Below, one piece after another: positions 47,079 through 55,034 of a DNA stretch of 64,000 bases. Each line of letters begins with the position of its first letter. Positions within the stretch are counted from its first letter, which is position 1. The notes under the pieces were generated by a model that did no database searches, was not told the origin of the DNA, and saw only the letters and a program-made list of their open reading frames with translations. The position numbers were made by a program, and so were the translations under genes. Source of the DNA: Alloalcanivorax xenomutans. Lineage in GTDB: Bacteria; Pseudomonadota; Gammaproteobacteria; Pseudomonadales; Alcanivoracaceae. The stretch is taken from assembly GCF_900217905.1 (NCBI RefSeq), contig NZ_OBMO01000002.1:229815-293814 (forward strand). The letters are read 5' to 3'.

Positions 47079-47106
47079 TAAGACAGCTCCACCTCAACGA
47101 AAGTTC
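47079..47106 (-). promoter_or_regulatory. Sigma-E/AlgU-type promoter of the sRNA
   Basis: On the minus strand GAACTT (47106-47101) and TCTTA (47083-47079) are 17 bp apart. The AlgU/RpoE consensus is GAACTT-N16/17-TCtgA. The predicted start near 47074 coincides with the beginning of the first stem-loop. Confidence 0.65.
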
Positions 47107-47218
47107 CTGCCGGTTCCATCTTTTACAAATTTCATGATGGGGATCACAGGCTGGCCCGAGGGCTCCCGCACGAAGGCCACTGTGTCCCCTTTTTTTTGGA
47201 AACGTAAATTCGGAGGCC

Positions 47219-47236
47219 GCTACGGCGCCGCTGTAG
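47219..47236. repeat. Short repeat GCTACGGCGCCGCTGTAG
   Basis: The 18-bp sequence is identical at 63899-63916. It lies just beyond the end of the Mrp operon and belongs to the REP-like family with the AGCGGC/GCCGCT pairing. Confidence 0.6.
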
Positions 47237-47259
47237 GAGCAATACCTTAGAGGGCCCGC

Positions 47260-47592
47260 CTACTGCTTCCAGGGCTTGCCGCGGGTGTCCTCGCGGTACT
47301 TGAGCTCCCTGTGCATGGCCGCCTTGGCCAGCATGTGCGCCGACACCGGCGCCGAAATAAACAGAAACAGAGTGATCAGAATCTCGTGGAGATGCAGGGC
47401 ATGCTCGGTCCAGGAGAAGTACACCAGCGACGCCATGATGGTACCGCCCACGCCCAGCGTGGTGGCCTTGGTCGGGCCATGCAGGCGCAGGAAGAAATCC
47501 GGCAACCGTACCAGCCCCAGAGAGCCGATCAGCGCGAACACCCCGCCAATCAGCAGGAAAATCGCGGTGATGTATTCGATTACGATGTCCAT
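47260..47592 (-). CDS. mrpG: Mrp antiporter subunit G
   Basis: The 110-residue protein has three membrane helices and the MrpG/MnhG landmarks IGSLGLVRLPDFFLRLHGPTKATTLG (about residues 22-47). It is the last subunit of the Mrp complex, a proton-coupled sodium antiporter related to complex I. It follows mrpF by 17 bp. Confidence 0.94.
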   Translation of the reverse strand: MDIVIEYITAIFLLIGGVFALIGSLGLVRLPDFFLRLHGPTKATTLGVGGTIMASLVYFSWTEHALHLHEILITLFLFISAPVSAHMLAKAAMHRELKYREDTRGKPWKQ

Positions 47593-47609
47593 TCAAGCTC
47601 CTTCGCGGC

Positions 47610-47879
47610 TTATTCGATGATGTCGCCGCGGGTCATGTACTTGGCCACGGCCACGGTGCTGACAAACCCGATCAGGGCAATCAGCATGGCCGCCTCGAAA
47701 TACAACTTGCTGCCACTGGACAAACCGTAGAGCACGATCAGTGCAATGCTGTTCACATACATGGTGTCCAGCGCCAGCACCCGATCCGGCAGGCTCGGCC
47801 CTCGCAGCAGACGGTAGAGATTCAACAACTGGGCCACCACGAACAGTCCGAACGCAATGGCGATGGCCGTTTCTAACAT
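47610..47879 (-). CDS. mrpF: Mrp antiporter subunit F
   Basis: The 89-residue protein has three helices and the MrpF/MnhF motifs YRLLRGPSLPDRVLALDTM (about residues 22-40) and KYMTRGDIIE at the C-terminus. It overlaps the end of mrpE by a few bases. Its role is structural within the membrane arm of the complex. Confidence 0.94.
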   Translation of the reverse strand: MLETAIAIAFGLFVVAQLLNLYRLLRGPSLPDRVLALDTMYVNSIALIVLYGLSSGSKLYFEAAMLIALIGFVSTVAVAKYMTRGDIIE

Positions 47880-48361
47880 TCGAAGATCTCCTTGAGACGC
47901 CGCTCGTAGCGCTGCTTGATCTGATCAACCAGCACCGCTTCGTCTTCCACGTGCAAGGCATGCACCAGCATACGGCTGGCATCCGCGCTGATATCCGCGC
48001 TTACCGTCCCCGGCGTCAACGACACCGTGCTGGTAAGCAGGGTGATGGCGAAGTCGTCCTTGATATCCAGCGGCACCTCGACGAACGCCGGGCGCAATTT
48101 CTTCGGCGACCCCAGAATGCGCCGGGCCACCGACAGATTGGCGACGATGATGTCCCAGTGCACCATCAACACGAACAGCACCAGTTTGTGAAAATTGCGC
48201 AGCCTCGGCACATTGGGCCAGAACGGCAGGGTACCCAGCGGCAGCACCGTCGCCAGCACCATGCCGAGCACCAGGTGGCCGGCGCTGAAGCCGCTGAGCA
48301 ATAACCACATCAGCAGCAGAAACACACTCAGAGTCGGGAACGGATAGAGCTTGCGGATCAT
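47873..48361 (-). CDS. mrpE: Mrp antiporter subunit E
   Basis: The 162-residue protein starts at the ATG at 48361, which overlaps the TGA of mrpD (ATGA). It has two N-terminal helices (FPTLSVFLLLMWLLLSG) and a cytoplasmic domain with TSTVSLTPGTVSADI and LVHALHV, conserved in MrpE/MnhE. The frame is open upstream into mrpD, but that part is a shadow. Confidence 0.93.
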   Translation of the reverse strand: MIRKLYPFPTLSVFLLLMWLLLSGFSAGHLVLGMVLATVLPLGTLPFWPNVPRLRNFHKLVLFVLMVHWDIIVANLSVARRILGSPKKLRPAFVEVPLDIKDDFAITLLTSTVSLTPGTVSADISADASRMLVHALHVEDEAVLVDQIKQRYERRLKEIFEC

Positions 48362-49848
48362 TGCGCACCTCCCGGATAGCCCAGGACCGCGTGGATATAC
48401 AGATCCGGCTGCGCCCACTGGGCAGCAACCGACTGCGTGATCGCCGACAACGGCCCGCCCAACAACACCATGGCCGGCGCCATGGCCAGCAGCAGCACCG
48501 CCGCCGCCAGCCGCCCCTTGTTGAGCACCGTGCCCGCCATCGGCTCTCCGGCCCGCCAGAACAGCGTGGAGCCGGCGCGGCTGAGGCCGACCACCGCCAG
48601 CAGGCCGCCCGCCAACAGCAGTGCCCAGTACGCGGGCGCGGGCACCGCCCGCAACAGCATCACCTTGCCAAGGAAACCGGACAAAGGCGGCAGCCCCGCC
48701 ACCGCCACGGCACCAATGAAGAACAACGCGCCCAGCAGGCCTGCCGCGGGTGGACGCGGCCCCGCCATCAGGGTATCGCCAGCATCTCCCCGCCCCCGTG
48801 ACACCAGGTCGGCGAGCAGGAACAGGCCGGCGCATATCAAGGTAGAGTGGAGCAGATAGAACAGCGCGCCACTAATCGCCTCTTCCGTGCCCCAGGCCAA
48901 CGCCGCCACCAGCGTCCCCACCGACATCACCACCAGGTAGGCCACCAGTTCCCCCAGTCGCCGGGCACCAAACACCCCCACCGTGGCCAGCCCGAGGGTC
49001 AACAGGGACACCGTCCACAGGGCCATGTCACCCAGGCCGGCCAGGGCGCCGTCACTGAATGCCAGACCATGCACTCTCAGCAGCGCATAGATGCCCACCT
49101 TGGTCATCACCGCGAACAACGCGGCAACGCCAGCGGTAGCGCTGGCGTATGTGGCCGGCAGCCAGAAGTACAGCGGAAACAGCGCCGCCTTCAGACCAAA
49201 CACCACGCACAGCAACAAACCCGCCACTTTCACCAGGGTCAGCGCCGGCCCCTCCAGCTCGGCGGCCCGCGCGGCGAAATCCGCCATGTTCAGGGTACCG
49301 GTGGCACCGTAGATCAGTGACAGCGCCAGCAAGAACACCGCGGAACCGATCAGGTTGAGCACCACATAGTGCAACCCGGCGCGCACCCGTGCCGGCCCGC
49401 GCCCATGCAGCGCCAACCCATAGGAGGCAATCAGCAGGACCTCGAAAAATACAAACAGATTGAACAAATCGCCGGTAAGAAAGGCCCCGTTGATACCCAT
49501 CAACTGCATCTGGAACAGCGAATGGAAGTTGGGGCCCAGGCGATCGTCGCCATGGCTGGCGTAGAGCAGCGCCGGCACCGCCAGCACCGAGGTCAGCAGC
49601 ACCATCAGCGCACTGAGCTGATCCAGCACCAGCACGATGCCGAACGGCGCCGGCCAATCCCCCAGCGAATACACCTGAATGTCGCCGGTGGCGGCCTGCC
49701 GGAACAGCAGGATACTCACCGGCACCAGCGCCAGCGTCGCGGTCAGCCCGGTCACCCGGCGCAACCAATGGCGCTCACGAACCTCGAGCAGCAACATCAT
49801 TGCCGCCAGCGCGGGAATCAGAATCGGAGCCATGATCCAGTTCGACAT
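48358..49848 (-). CDS. mrpD: Mrp antiporter subunit D (complex I ND5/ND4-like)
   Basis: The 496-residue protein has about 14 helices and belongs to the proton-pumping antiporter family shared with NuoM/N. The conserved glutamate is in FFEVLLIASYGL (about residue 135) and the lysine in VFGLKAALFPLYFWLP (about 218). It is one of the two proton-translocating subunits of Mrp. Start and stop overlap the neighbouring genes, and the mrpC stop overlaps its ATG region. Confidence 0.94.
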   Translation of the reverse strand: MSNWIMAPILIPALAAMMLLLEVRERHWLRRVTGLTATLALVPVSILLFRQAATGDIQVYSLGDWPAPFGIVLVLDQLSALMVLLTSVLAVPALLYASHGDDRLGPNFHSLFQMQLMGINGAFLTGDLFNLFVFFEVLLIASYGLALHGRGPARVRAGLHYVVLNLIGSAVFLLALSLIYGATGTLNMADFAARAAELEGPALTLVKVAGLLLCVVFGLKAALFPLYFWLPATYASATAGVAALFAVMTKVGIYALLRVHGLAFSDGALAGLGDMALWTVSLLTLGLATVGVFGARRLGELVAYLVVMSVGTLVAALAWGTEEAISGALFYLLHSTLICAGLFLLADLVSRGRGDAGDTLMAGPRPPAAGLLGALFFIGAVAVAGLPPLSGFLGKVMLLRAVPAPAYWALLLAGGLLAVVGLSRAGSTLFWRAGEPMAGTVLNKGRLAAAVLLLAMAPAMVLLGGPLSAITQSVAAQWAQPDLYIHAVLGYPGGAQ

Positions 49849-50207
49849 CAGCGGCTCCCCTTATTCTGTTGCTCGCCGTACAGCTCATCACGCTGTCCGT
49901 CGACGTGATCCGAGCCCAACTCCCCCTGCGCACGCAGCGCCAGCACCACCAGAAAGGCGGTCATGGCGAAACCGATGACAATGGCGGTCAACACCAGGGC
50001 CTGGGGCAAGGGGTCGGTGGGATCGGCGCTCTGCCCCACCACCGCCACCTGGTCCAGCTTGAGCCGCCCGGAAATGAACACAAACAGGTTGGCGCCGTAG
50101 CTGAGCAGGGTCAGCCCCAGAATCACCGGGAAAGTTCTCGCCCGCAGCACCAGATAAACACCGCTGCCCACCAGGACGGCAATGATGATCGCGACCAACG
50201 CTTCCAT
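49848..50207 (-). CDS. mrpC: Mrp antiporter subunit C (NuoK-like)
   Basis: The 119-residue protein has three helices, like NuoK, with conserved GVYLVLRARTFPVILGLTLLSYG and DPLPQALVLTAIVIGFA. The ATG shares one base with the TGA of mrpA (TGATG). The C-terminal hydrophilic tail (about 27 residues) is longer than needed for the core. Confidence 0.94.
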   Translation of the reverse strand: MEALVAIIIAVLVGSGVYLVLRARTFPVILGLTLLSYGANLFVFISGRLKLDQVAVVGQSADPTDPLPQALVLTAIVIGFAMTAFLVVLALRAQGELGSDHVDGQRDELYGEQQNKGSR

Positions 50208-53005
50208 CAGCGAACCCCTCCCTTGTCGTCCAGCAAGGACAATTTGCCCAGGTTGGCGAGAATCAGCAGTGTGGCGCCAACCACGGTCAGGAACACCCCG
50301 GTATCAAACAACATGGCGGTGGCCACCTCGAACTCACCCACCACCGGCCAATTCACATGCCAGAAGGCGCTGGTCAGGAACGGATGACCAAAGTACCAGG
50401 CGCCGACACCGGTGAACCCGGCCAGCAGCACACCCAAGGCGACCACCGGGTGGTAATCGCCGGGAATGCGGCGATGCATCCACGCCACCCCGGACGCCAC
50501 GTACTGCAGCACCAGCGCCACCGAGGTAATCAGACCGGCGATGAAACCACCGCCGGGCAGATTGTGTCCGCGCAGGAAGATGTACACCGAGATCATCAAG
50601 GCCAGAGGCAGCAGCGGCCGCGAAATGGTGACCAGAATGAGCGGGTGGGCATCCTTGGCCCAGGGCCGCCCGAGTGAATCGGTCTGCGGCGAGTACAGCT
50701 CCAGATCCTTGAGCAGGGCATAAATGCCCATGCCGGCGATGCCCAGCACGATGATCTCGCCGAAGGTATCGAAACCACGGAAATCCACCAGAATGACATT
50801 GACCACATTGGTGCCCCCTCCGCCGGGTTTGGCGTTTTCCAGGAAGAACGGGCTGATCGAATCGACCCCGGAGGTCATCATCATGAAGGCGAGAATGCCG
50901 ACACCACCGCCCACCAGGACTGACAGCACCACATCCCGGCCGATACGCGGCATGGAGGATTCACGGCGGGTGCGCACCGGCAGGAAGTACATCGCCAGCA
51001 TCAGCAGCAAAATGGTGACCACTTCCACCGACAACTGCGTCAACGCCAGATCCGGCGCGGAGAAGCGCACGAACATCAGTGACACCACCAGCCCCACCAC
51101 GCTCAAACACATGATCGCGGTCATCCGGTGGCGGTGCAGGGCGGTGGTAAGAATCGCCGCGACGATCAACATCCCGCCGCACAGCAACGCCACGCCATCC
51201 AGCGGCAGCATCTCGCGGCCGCCACCAGCCAGCAGTTCCCGCGTCACCGACGTCACCAGCACCAGCGCCACCACCATCAACAACCAGGCGGTATAGCTCT
51301 GCAGGGAGCCGTTACGCAGGGTGCTGCTAATGGTGCCCGCCCACCTGGCCAGGGACTGCATGCGGGCTTCGAACACCAGTTTGGCGTCGAGGCTCGGCAG
51401 GCGGTCATTCAGCGCGAATAACCGAAGACGCTGGCTGTACACCAGCACGCCGCCCACCAGGGCCACGATGCTCATCATCAAAGGCACATTGAATCCGTGC
51501 CAGATGGCCAGATGATACTCCGGCAGGGTGCCGCCGAGGGTGGCACGGGCGGCCACCTCGAGCAGGGCCGCCACCGTCAACGAGGGGAAGATACCCACCG
51601 CCAGACACAAGGCCACCAGCACTTCCACTGGCACCTTCATATAGCGTGGCGGCTCATGGGGCGGATATTTGGGCAGGTCGATGGGTTCGCCGTTGAAAAA
51701 CACGTCATGAATGAAGCGGGCGGAATAGGCCACCGAGAACACTCCGCCAAGCACCGCGCCCAGCGGCAGAATCCAGCTCAGGCTCCCCAGCTGGCCGGAA
51801 TCCAGGGTCTCGGCGAAGAACATCTCCTTGGACAGGAAGCCGTTCAACAGCGGCACCCCGGCCATGGCCGCCGACGCCACCATGGCCAGTACCGCCGTGT
51901 ACGGCATGTATTTCCACAGACCGTTGATACGCCGCATGTCGCGCGTACCGGTCTCGTGATCGATGATCCCCGCCGCCATGAACAACGAGGCCTTGAAGGT
52001 GGCGTGGTTGATAATGTGGAACACCCCCGCCACCGCCGCCAGCTGGGCGTTGAGGCCGAACAGCATGGTGATCAAACCCAGATGGCTGATGGTGGAATAG
52101 GCCAGCAGCCCCTTGAGATCATGCTGGAACAGCGCCCAGATGGCCCCCCACAGCAACGTGGCCAGACCCGCACCGGTGACCAGGAAGAACCAAAGGTCGG
52201 TGCCGGACAGCGCCGGGTACAAACGCGCCAGCAGGAACACCCCGGCTTTCACCATGGTGGCCGAGTGCAGGTAGGCACTGACCGGGGTCGGCGCCGACAT
52301 GGCGTGAGGCAGCCAGAAATGGAACGGGAATTGGGCGCTCTTGGTGAACACGCCCAACAGCACCAGACACAGAATCAGCGGGTAAAGCGAGTGGCCGCGG
52401 ATCAGATCACCGCTGGCCAGCACATCATCCAGGGAATAGGACCCCACCACCTGGCCAATCACAATGGCGCCGGCGAGCAGGGCCAGCCCGCCCATACCGG
52501 TGACCGCCAACGCCATGCGCGCGCCTTTACGGGCATCGGTCTGGTGATACCAGAATCCAATCAGCAGGAAGGAGCTGAGGCTGGTCAGTTCCCAGAACAC
52601 CACCAGCAGCAGCAGGTTGTTGCTGGTCACCACTCCCATCATGGCGCCCATGAACAACAGCAGGAAGGCATAGAAACGCCCCGCCTTTTCGTTGGCGGAA
52701 AGATAGTAACGGGCGTAGAGAATGATCAACAGGCCGATGCCCAGTACCAGCAACGAAAACAACAGCGCCAGGCCATCCAGACGAAACGCCAGATTCAGGC
52801 CGAGATCCGGCATCCAGGGTACGAACTGACGTACTGTCTCACCGGAGAACACCCGGCGGCCGTGGAACCACAACACCCCCAGCGCCAGCAGAGGCAGTAC
52901 CGCCGCCGTCCAGGACAACGCCGGACGCGAAAACCGCCATCGTTCAGCCAACGGTGGCAGCACCGCCCCAAGAAAGGGCAGCAAAACCAGAAACCCAAGA
53001 TTCAT
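50207..53005 (-). CDS. mrpA: Fused Mrp antiporter subunit A-B
   Basis: The 932-residue protein combines MrpA and MrpB. Residues 1-500 are the NuoL-like antiporter part with the conserved glutamate in VVFWELTSLSSFLLIGF (about 140) and the lysine in GVFTKSAQFPFHFWLP. The middle has the NuoJ-like DUF4040 region (ALTQLSVEVVTILLLMLAMYF), and the end (about 790-932) is the MrpB domain with YIFLRGHNLPGGGFIAGL. A fused A-B with six genes in all defines the group 2 Mrp operon of Gram-negative bacteria (Pha/Mrp). The complex exchanges Na+ or K+ for H+ and supports growth in alkali and salt. Confidence 0.93.
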   Translation of the reverse strand: MNLGFLVLLPFLGAVLPPLAERWRFSRPALSWTAAVLPLLALGVLWFHGRRVFSGETVRQFVPWMPDLGLNLAFRLDGLALLFSLLVLGIGLLIILYARYYLSANEKAGRFYAFLLLFMGAMMGVVTSNNLLLLVVFWELTSLSSFLLIGFWYHQTDARKGARMALAVTGMGGLALLAGAIVIGQVVGSYSLDDVLASGDLIRGHSLYPLILCLVLLGVFTKSAQFPFHFWLPHAMSAPTPVSAYLHSATMVKAGVFLLARLYPALSGTDLWFFLVTGAGLATLLWGAIWALFQHDLKGLLAYSTISHLGLITMLFGLNAQLAAVAGVFHIINHATFKASLFMAAGIIDHETGTRDMRRINGLWKYMPYTAVLAMVASAAMAGVPLLNGFLSKEMFFAETLDSGQLGSLSWILPLGAVLGGVFSVAYSARFIHDVFFNGEPIDLPKYPPHEPPRYMKVPVEVLVALCLAVGIFPSLTVAALLEVAARATLGGTLPEYHLAIWHGFNVPLMMSIVALVGGVLVYSQRLRLFALNDRLPSLDAKLVFEARMQSLARWAGTISSTLRNGSLQSYTAWLLMVVALVLVTSVTRELLAGGGREMLPLDGVALLCGGMLIVAAILTTALHRHRMTAIMCLSVVGLVVSLMFVRFSAPDLALTQLSVEVVTILLLMLAMYFLPVRTRRESSMPRIGRDVVLSVLVGGGVGILAFMMMTSGVDSISPFFLENAKPGGGGTNVVNVILVDFRGFDTFGEIIVLGIAGMGIYALLKDLELYSPQTDSLGRPWAKDAHPLILVTISRPLLPLALMISVYIFLRGHNLPGGGFIAGLITSVALVLQYVASGVAWMHRRIPGDYHPVVALGVLLAGFTGVGAWYFGHPFLTSAFWHVNWPVVGEFEVATAMLFDTGVFLTVVGATLLILANLGKLSLLDDKGGVR

Positions 53006-53383
53006 AGACTATCCGTCGATTTGTCGTTTCGGGCGTGGAACACCCAAGAGTACGGGAGAACCGTCTATAACAGGAAATGGTTAACCGGCGGATCGGGGAA
53101 ATAGGGGCGGCGGCCGCGGCGGGGACAATCCACCGGGCGGTGGGTATGAGCGGAATCAGGCAGACAGCAGTTCATCGCTTCAATCATGACTCAGTGAATC
53201 CGCAGTATGCCATGAAATCATCACTTGAAAATACGGGACCGGTAGCGGCCATTGTCGCCATCGCCATATCTCGTACTACACTATCGGTTCGGTGGCGCCG
53301 TTGCTGACCACCGAATCACCGGCGACCGATTCATGGGCTGACGCCGGGCCCCGTTTGTAGCTGTTTGAAGCAAGGAGAATCAC
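53006..53383. other. Divergent intergenic region of 378 bp
   Basis: It separates the Mrp operon from the Kazal-like lipoprotein gene and must carry both promoters. On the minus strand TATAGA (53069-53064) is a possible -10 for mrpA without a good -35. The lipoprotein gene has an AAGGAG site at 53372. I see no other gene or repeat. Confidence 0.6.
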
Positions 53384-53629
53384 ATGCACCGCATTCTGTT
53401 CGTTACGGCCGCCGCCGCCCTGTTCGCCACCGGTTGCGCCAGCACTCCCTCCGCGAATCTGCCGGAGGGCGCCACCGCCTGTCCGGATCCGCGTCCCACC
53501 GTTTGCACCATGGATTACAATCCGGTGAACGGTTTCAACGCCGCGGGCGAGGACCAGGGTGAATTCGGCAACGCTTGCGGCGCCTGTGGTCAGGACGACA
53601 TCAGCTACACCATTCCGGTAAGACGGTGA
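53384..53629 (+). CDS. Small lipoprotein with a degenerate Kazal-like motif
   Basis: The 81-residue product has a lipoprotein signal (ALFATGCAS, Cys18). The mature part is rich in cysteine and contains VCTMDYNPVNGF and FGNACGACG, which follow the Kazal protease-inhibitor pattern C-T-x-x-Y-x-P-V-C-G ... Y-x-N-x-C. The central cysteine of PVCG is replaced by Asn and the spacing is longer. A strong AAGGAG site precedes it. Function unknown; a surface protease inhibitor or a structural lipoprotein are possibilities. Confidence 0.7.
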   Translation: MHRILFVTAAAALFATGCASTPSANLPEGATACPDPRPTVCTMDYNPVNGFNAAGEDQGEFGNACGACGQDDISYTIPVRR

Positions 53630-53675
53630 TCCTACTGCTCGATACATCACTGTAACCCTGGAACGGACGCTCACC

Positions 53676-55034
53676 TTGCCCTACTCCCCTTTGCGCCTGC
53701 TGCTGGACTTCGATGATCAATACCAGCGGGATCAGCGCCAGAGCCCGGATTTTCTCCATCGCCGAGACCGACAACTGGCGCTGCAGGCGCAACAGCGGGA
53801 CGGCTCCACGCCACTCCCCGAGGATTGGTTACGCACCCTGGGCGCCGACCGCGTCGGCGGCGGCCACGATCCCCGTCTGCGCACCTGGCGGCGGGCCCGT
53901 GTACTGTTCGTTCTCGGCGGCGCGGTACTCGGCGTGCTCACCATGCTCGGGCTGCTTTATTACGATGGCAGCCAGCGCATCAACGTCACCCTGCTGCTCG
54001 GCTTCGCGGCCCTGCAACTGACTCTGGCGGTCCTGACCACGGTGCAGGCGGGAATCGGCTGGCGCCCCTGGGGGCGGCTGTTGGACCGGGCCGGCGCCAC
54101 GCCTTCCGCCCTGCATGATCTGCAACCGCCGCTGGCGGCCCGGGTCGCGCACAGCGGCGGGCTCGCGTTCGCGATCGCCGCGCTGCTGACGCTGCTGGTG
54201 CAGGTGGTGGTGCGTGACCTGGCGTTCGGCTGGAGCACCACCTTGCAAACCTCCGCCCCGGCCTACCACGAACTCACCCACGCCCTGGCCTGGCCATGGC
54301 GGCAATGGCTGCCAGCGGCGGTGCCGTCGCTGGAACTGGTGGAGCAATCCCGGTTCTTCCGTATCAGCGATCAAACGCCCGCTGATCCGGCCCGGCTCGG
54401 CGCCTGGTGGGCATTCCTGGCCATGGTCTGGCTGGTCTATGTGGTGCTGCCCCGCCTGGTGTTCCTGGCCTTGAGCCGTGCCCAGTTACGTTGGCGTGCA
54501 AAGCGGCTGTTGGCCCGGCATCCCGGTATGGCGGCCCTGCGTCAACGCTTTGAACAGCCGTGGCTGGATACCGGCGCCGGCAATGCCACCCCGGCGCCGG
54601 AACTGGATCAGGGCAGGGCGGCCGATGGCGTGCTGCCGGAAAGTGGCACGGTAATCCACTGGGCTGGCGCTGGCCTCGCCGATGACGGACTGTTCAGTGC
54701 GCTCGCTGGTGGGGAGCGTGCCCCATTGCGGCTGGCAGCAGGCGGCAGCGCCAGCCTGGAGCATGATCGGGCGGTGCTGGAACAGGCCGGCCAGAGGCGC
54801 GAACCGGTACTGATCCTGGCCCAGGGCTGGGAACCGCCCACCGGCGAGCTGGCGGACTTTCTCGACGACGCCCGCCAACAATGGGGCGAGGACACCGTGA
54901 TCGCCCTGGTTCCCCTGGCCGCCGATCCGGGCGGTGCTTTATCCGATGCCACCCTGGCCCAATGGCGCCGGTTCGTGGACCGGCGGCAACATCCCCATCT
55001 GCGTCTGTGCCGCGCCCCGGAGGTGTCCTCATGA
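53676..55034 (+). CDS. DUF2868 membrane protein
   Basis: The 452-residue protein appears to start with TTG at 53676, since the conserved part LRLLLDFDDQYQRDQ begins at once; the ribosome site is weak. Four membrane helices are seen (about residues 77-97, 105-125, 160-182 and 245-268), with a C-terminal cytoplasmic part. Its stop overlaps the start of the GTPase gene (ATGA), and the two form a conserved gammaproteobacterial pair of unknown function. Codon use is like its neighbours. Confidence 0.82.
   Translation: MPYSPLRLLLDFDDQYQRDQRQSPDFLHRRDRQLALQAQQRDGSTPLPEDWLRTLGADRVGGGHDPRLRTWRRARVLFVLGGAVLGVLTMLGLLYYDGSQRINVTLLLGFAALQLTLAVLTTVQAGIGWRPWGRLLDRAGATPSALHDLQPPLAARVAHSGGLAFAIAALLTLLVQVVVRDLAFGWSTTLQTSAPAYHELTHALAWPWRQWLPAAVPSLELVEQSRFFRISDQTPADPARLGAWWAFLAMVWLVYVVLPRLVFLALSRAQLRWRAKRLLARHPGMAALRQRFEQPWLDTGAGNATPAPELDQGRAADGVLPESGTVIHWAGAGLADDGLFSALAGGERAPLRLAAGGSASLEHDRAVLEQAGQRREPVLILAQGWEPPTGELADFLDDARQQWGEDTVIALVPLAADPGGALSDATLAQWRRFVDRRQHPHLRLCRAPEVSS

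Larger units (their letters stand above)
46528..47259. other. Gene-free region of 732 bp after engB
   Basis: The stretch contains a sigma-54 promoter motif (46657-46671), a possible short transcript from it, repeats of the CCGCCATGG family (46780-46920), an sRNA gene on the minus strand (46921-47074), and a REP-like GCTACGGCGCCGCTGTAG copy at 47219-47236. No protein-coding frame in it looks real. Confidence 0.8.

Noticed and set aside
47095..47200. Open stretch on the minus strand reading GQPVIPIMKFVKDGTGRNFR before a stop, just upstream of the sRNA
   Set aside because: It looks somewhat protein-like and could be a gene remnant, but there is no start codon or matching upstream part, and its end overlaps the sigma-E promoter.
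51497..53104. 535-codon open frame opposite mrpA
   Set aside because: Same reason: composition of an antisense frame, while mrpA has full family motifs.
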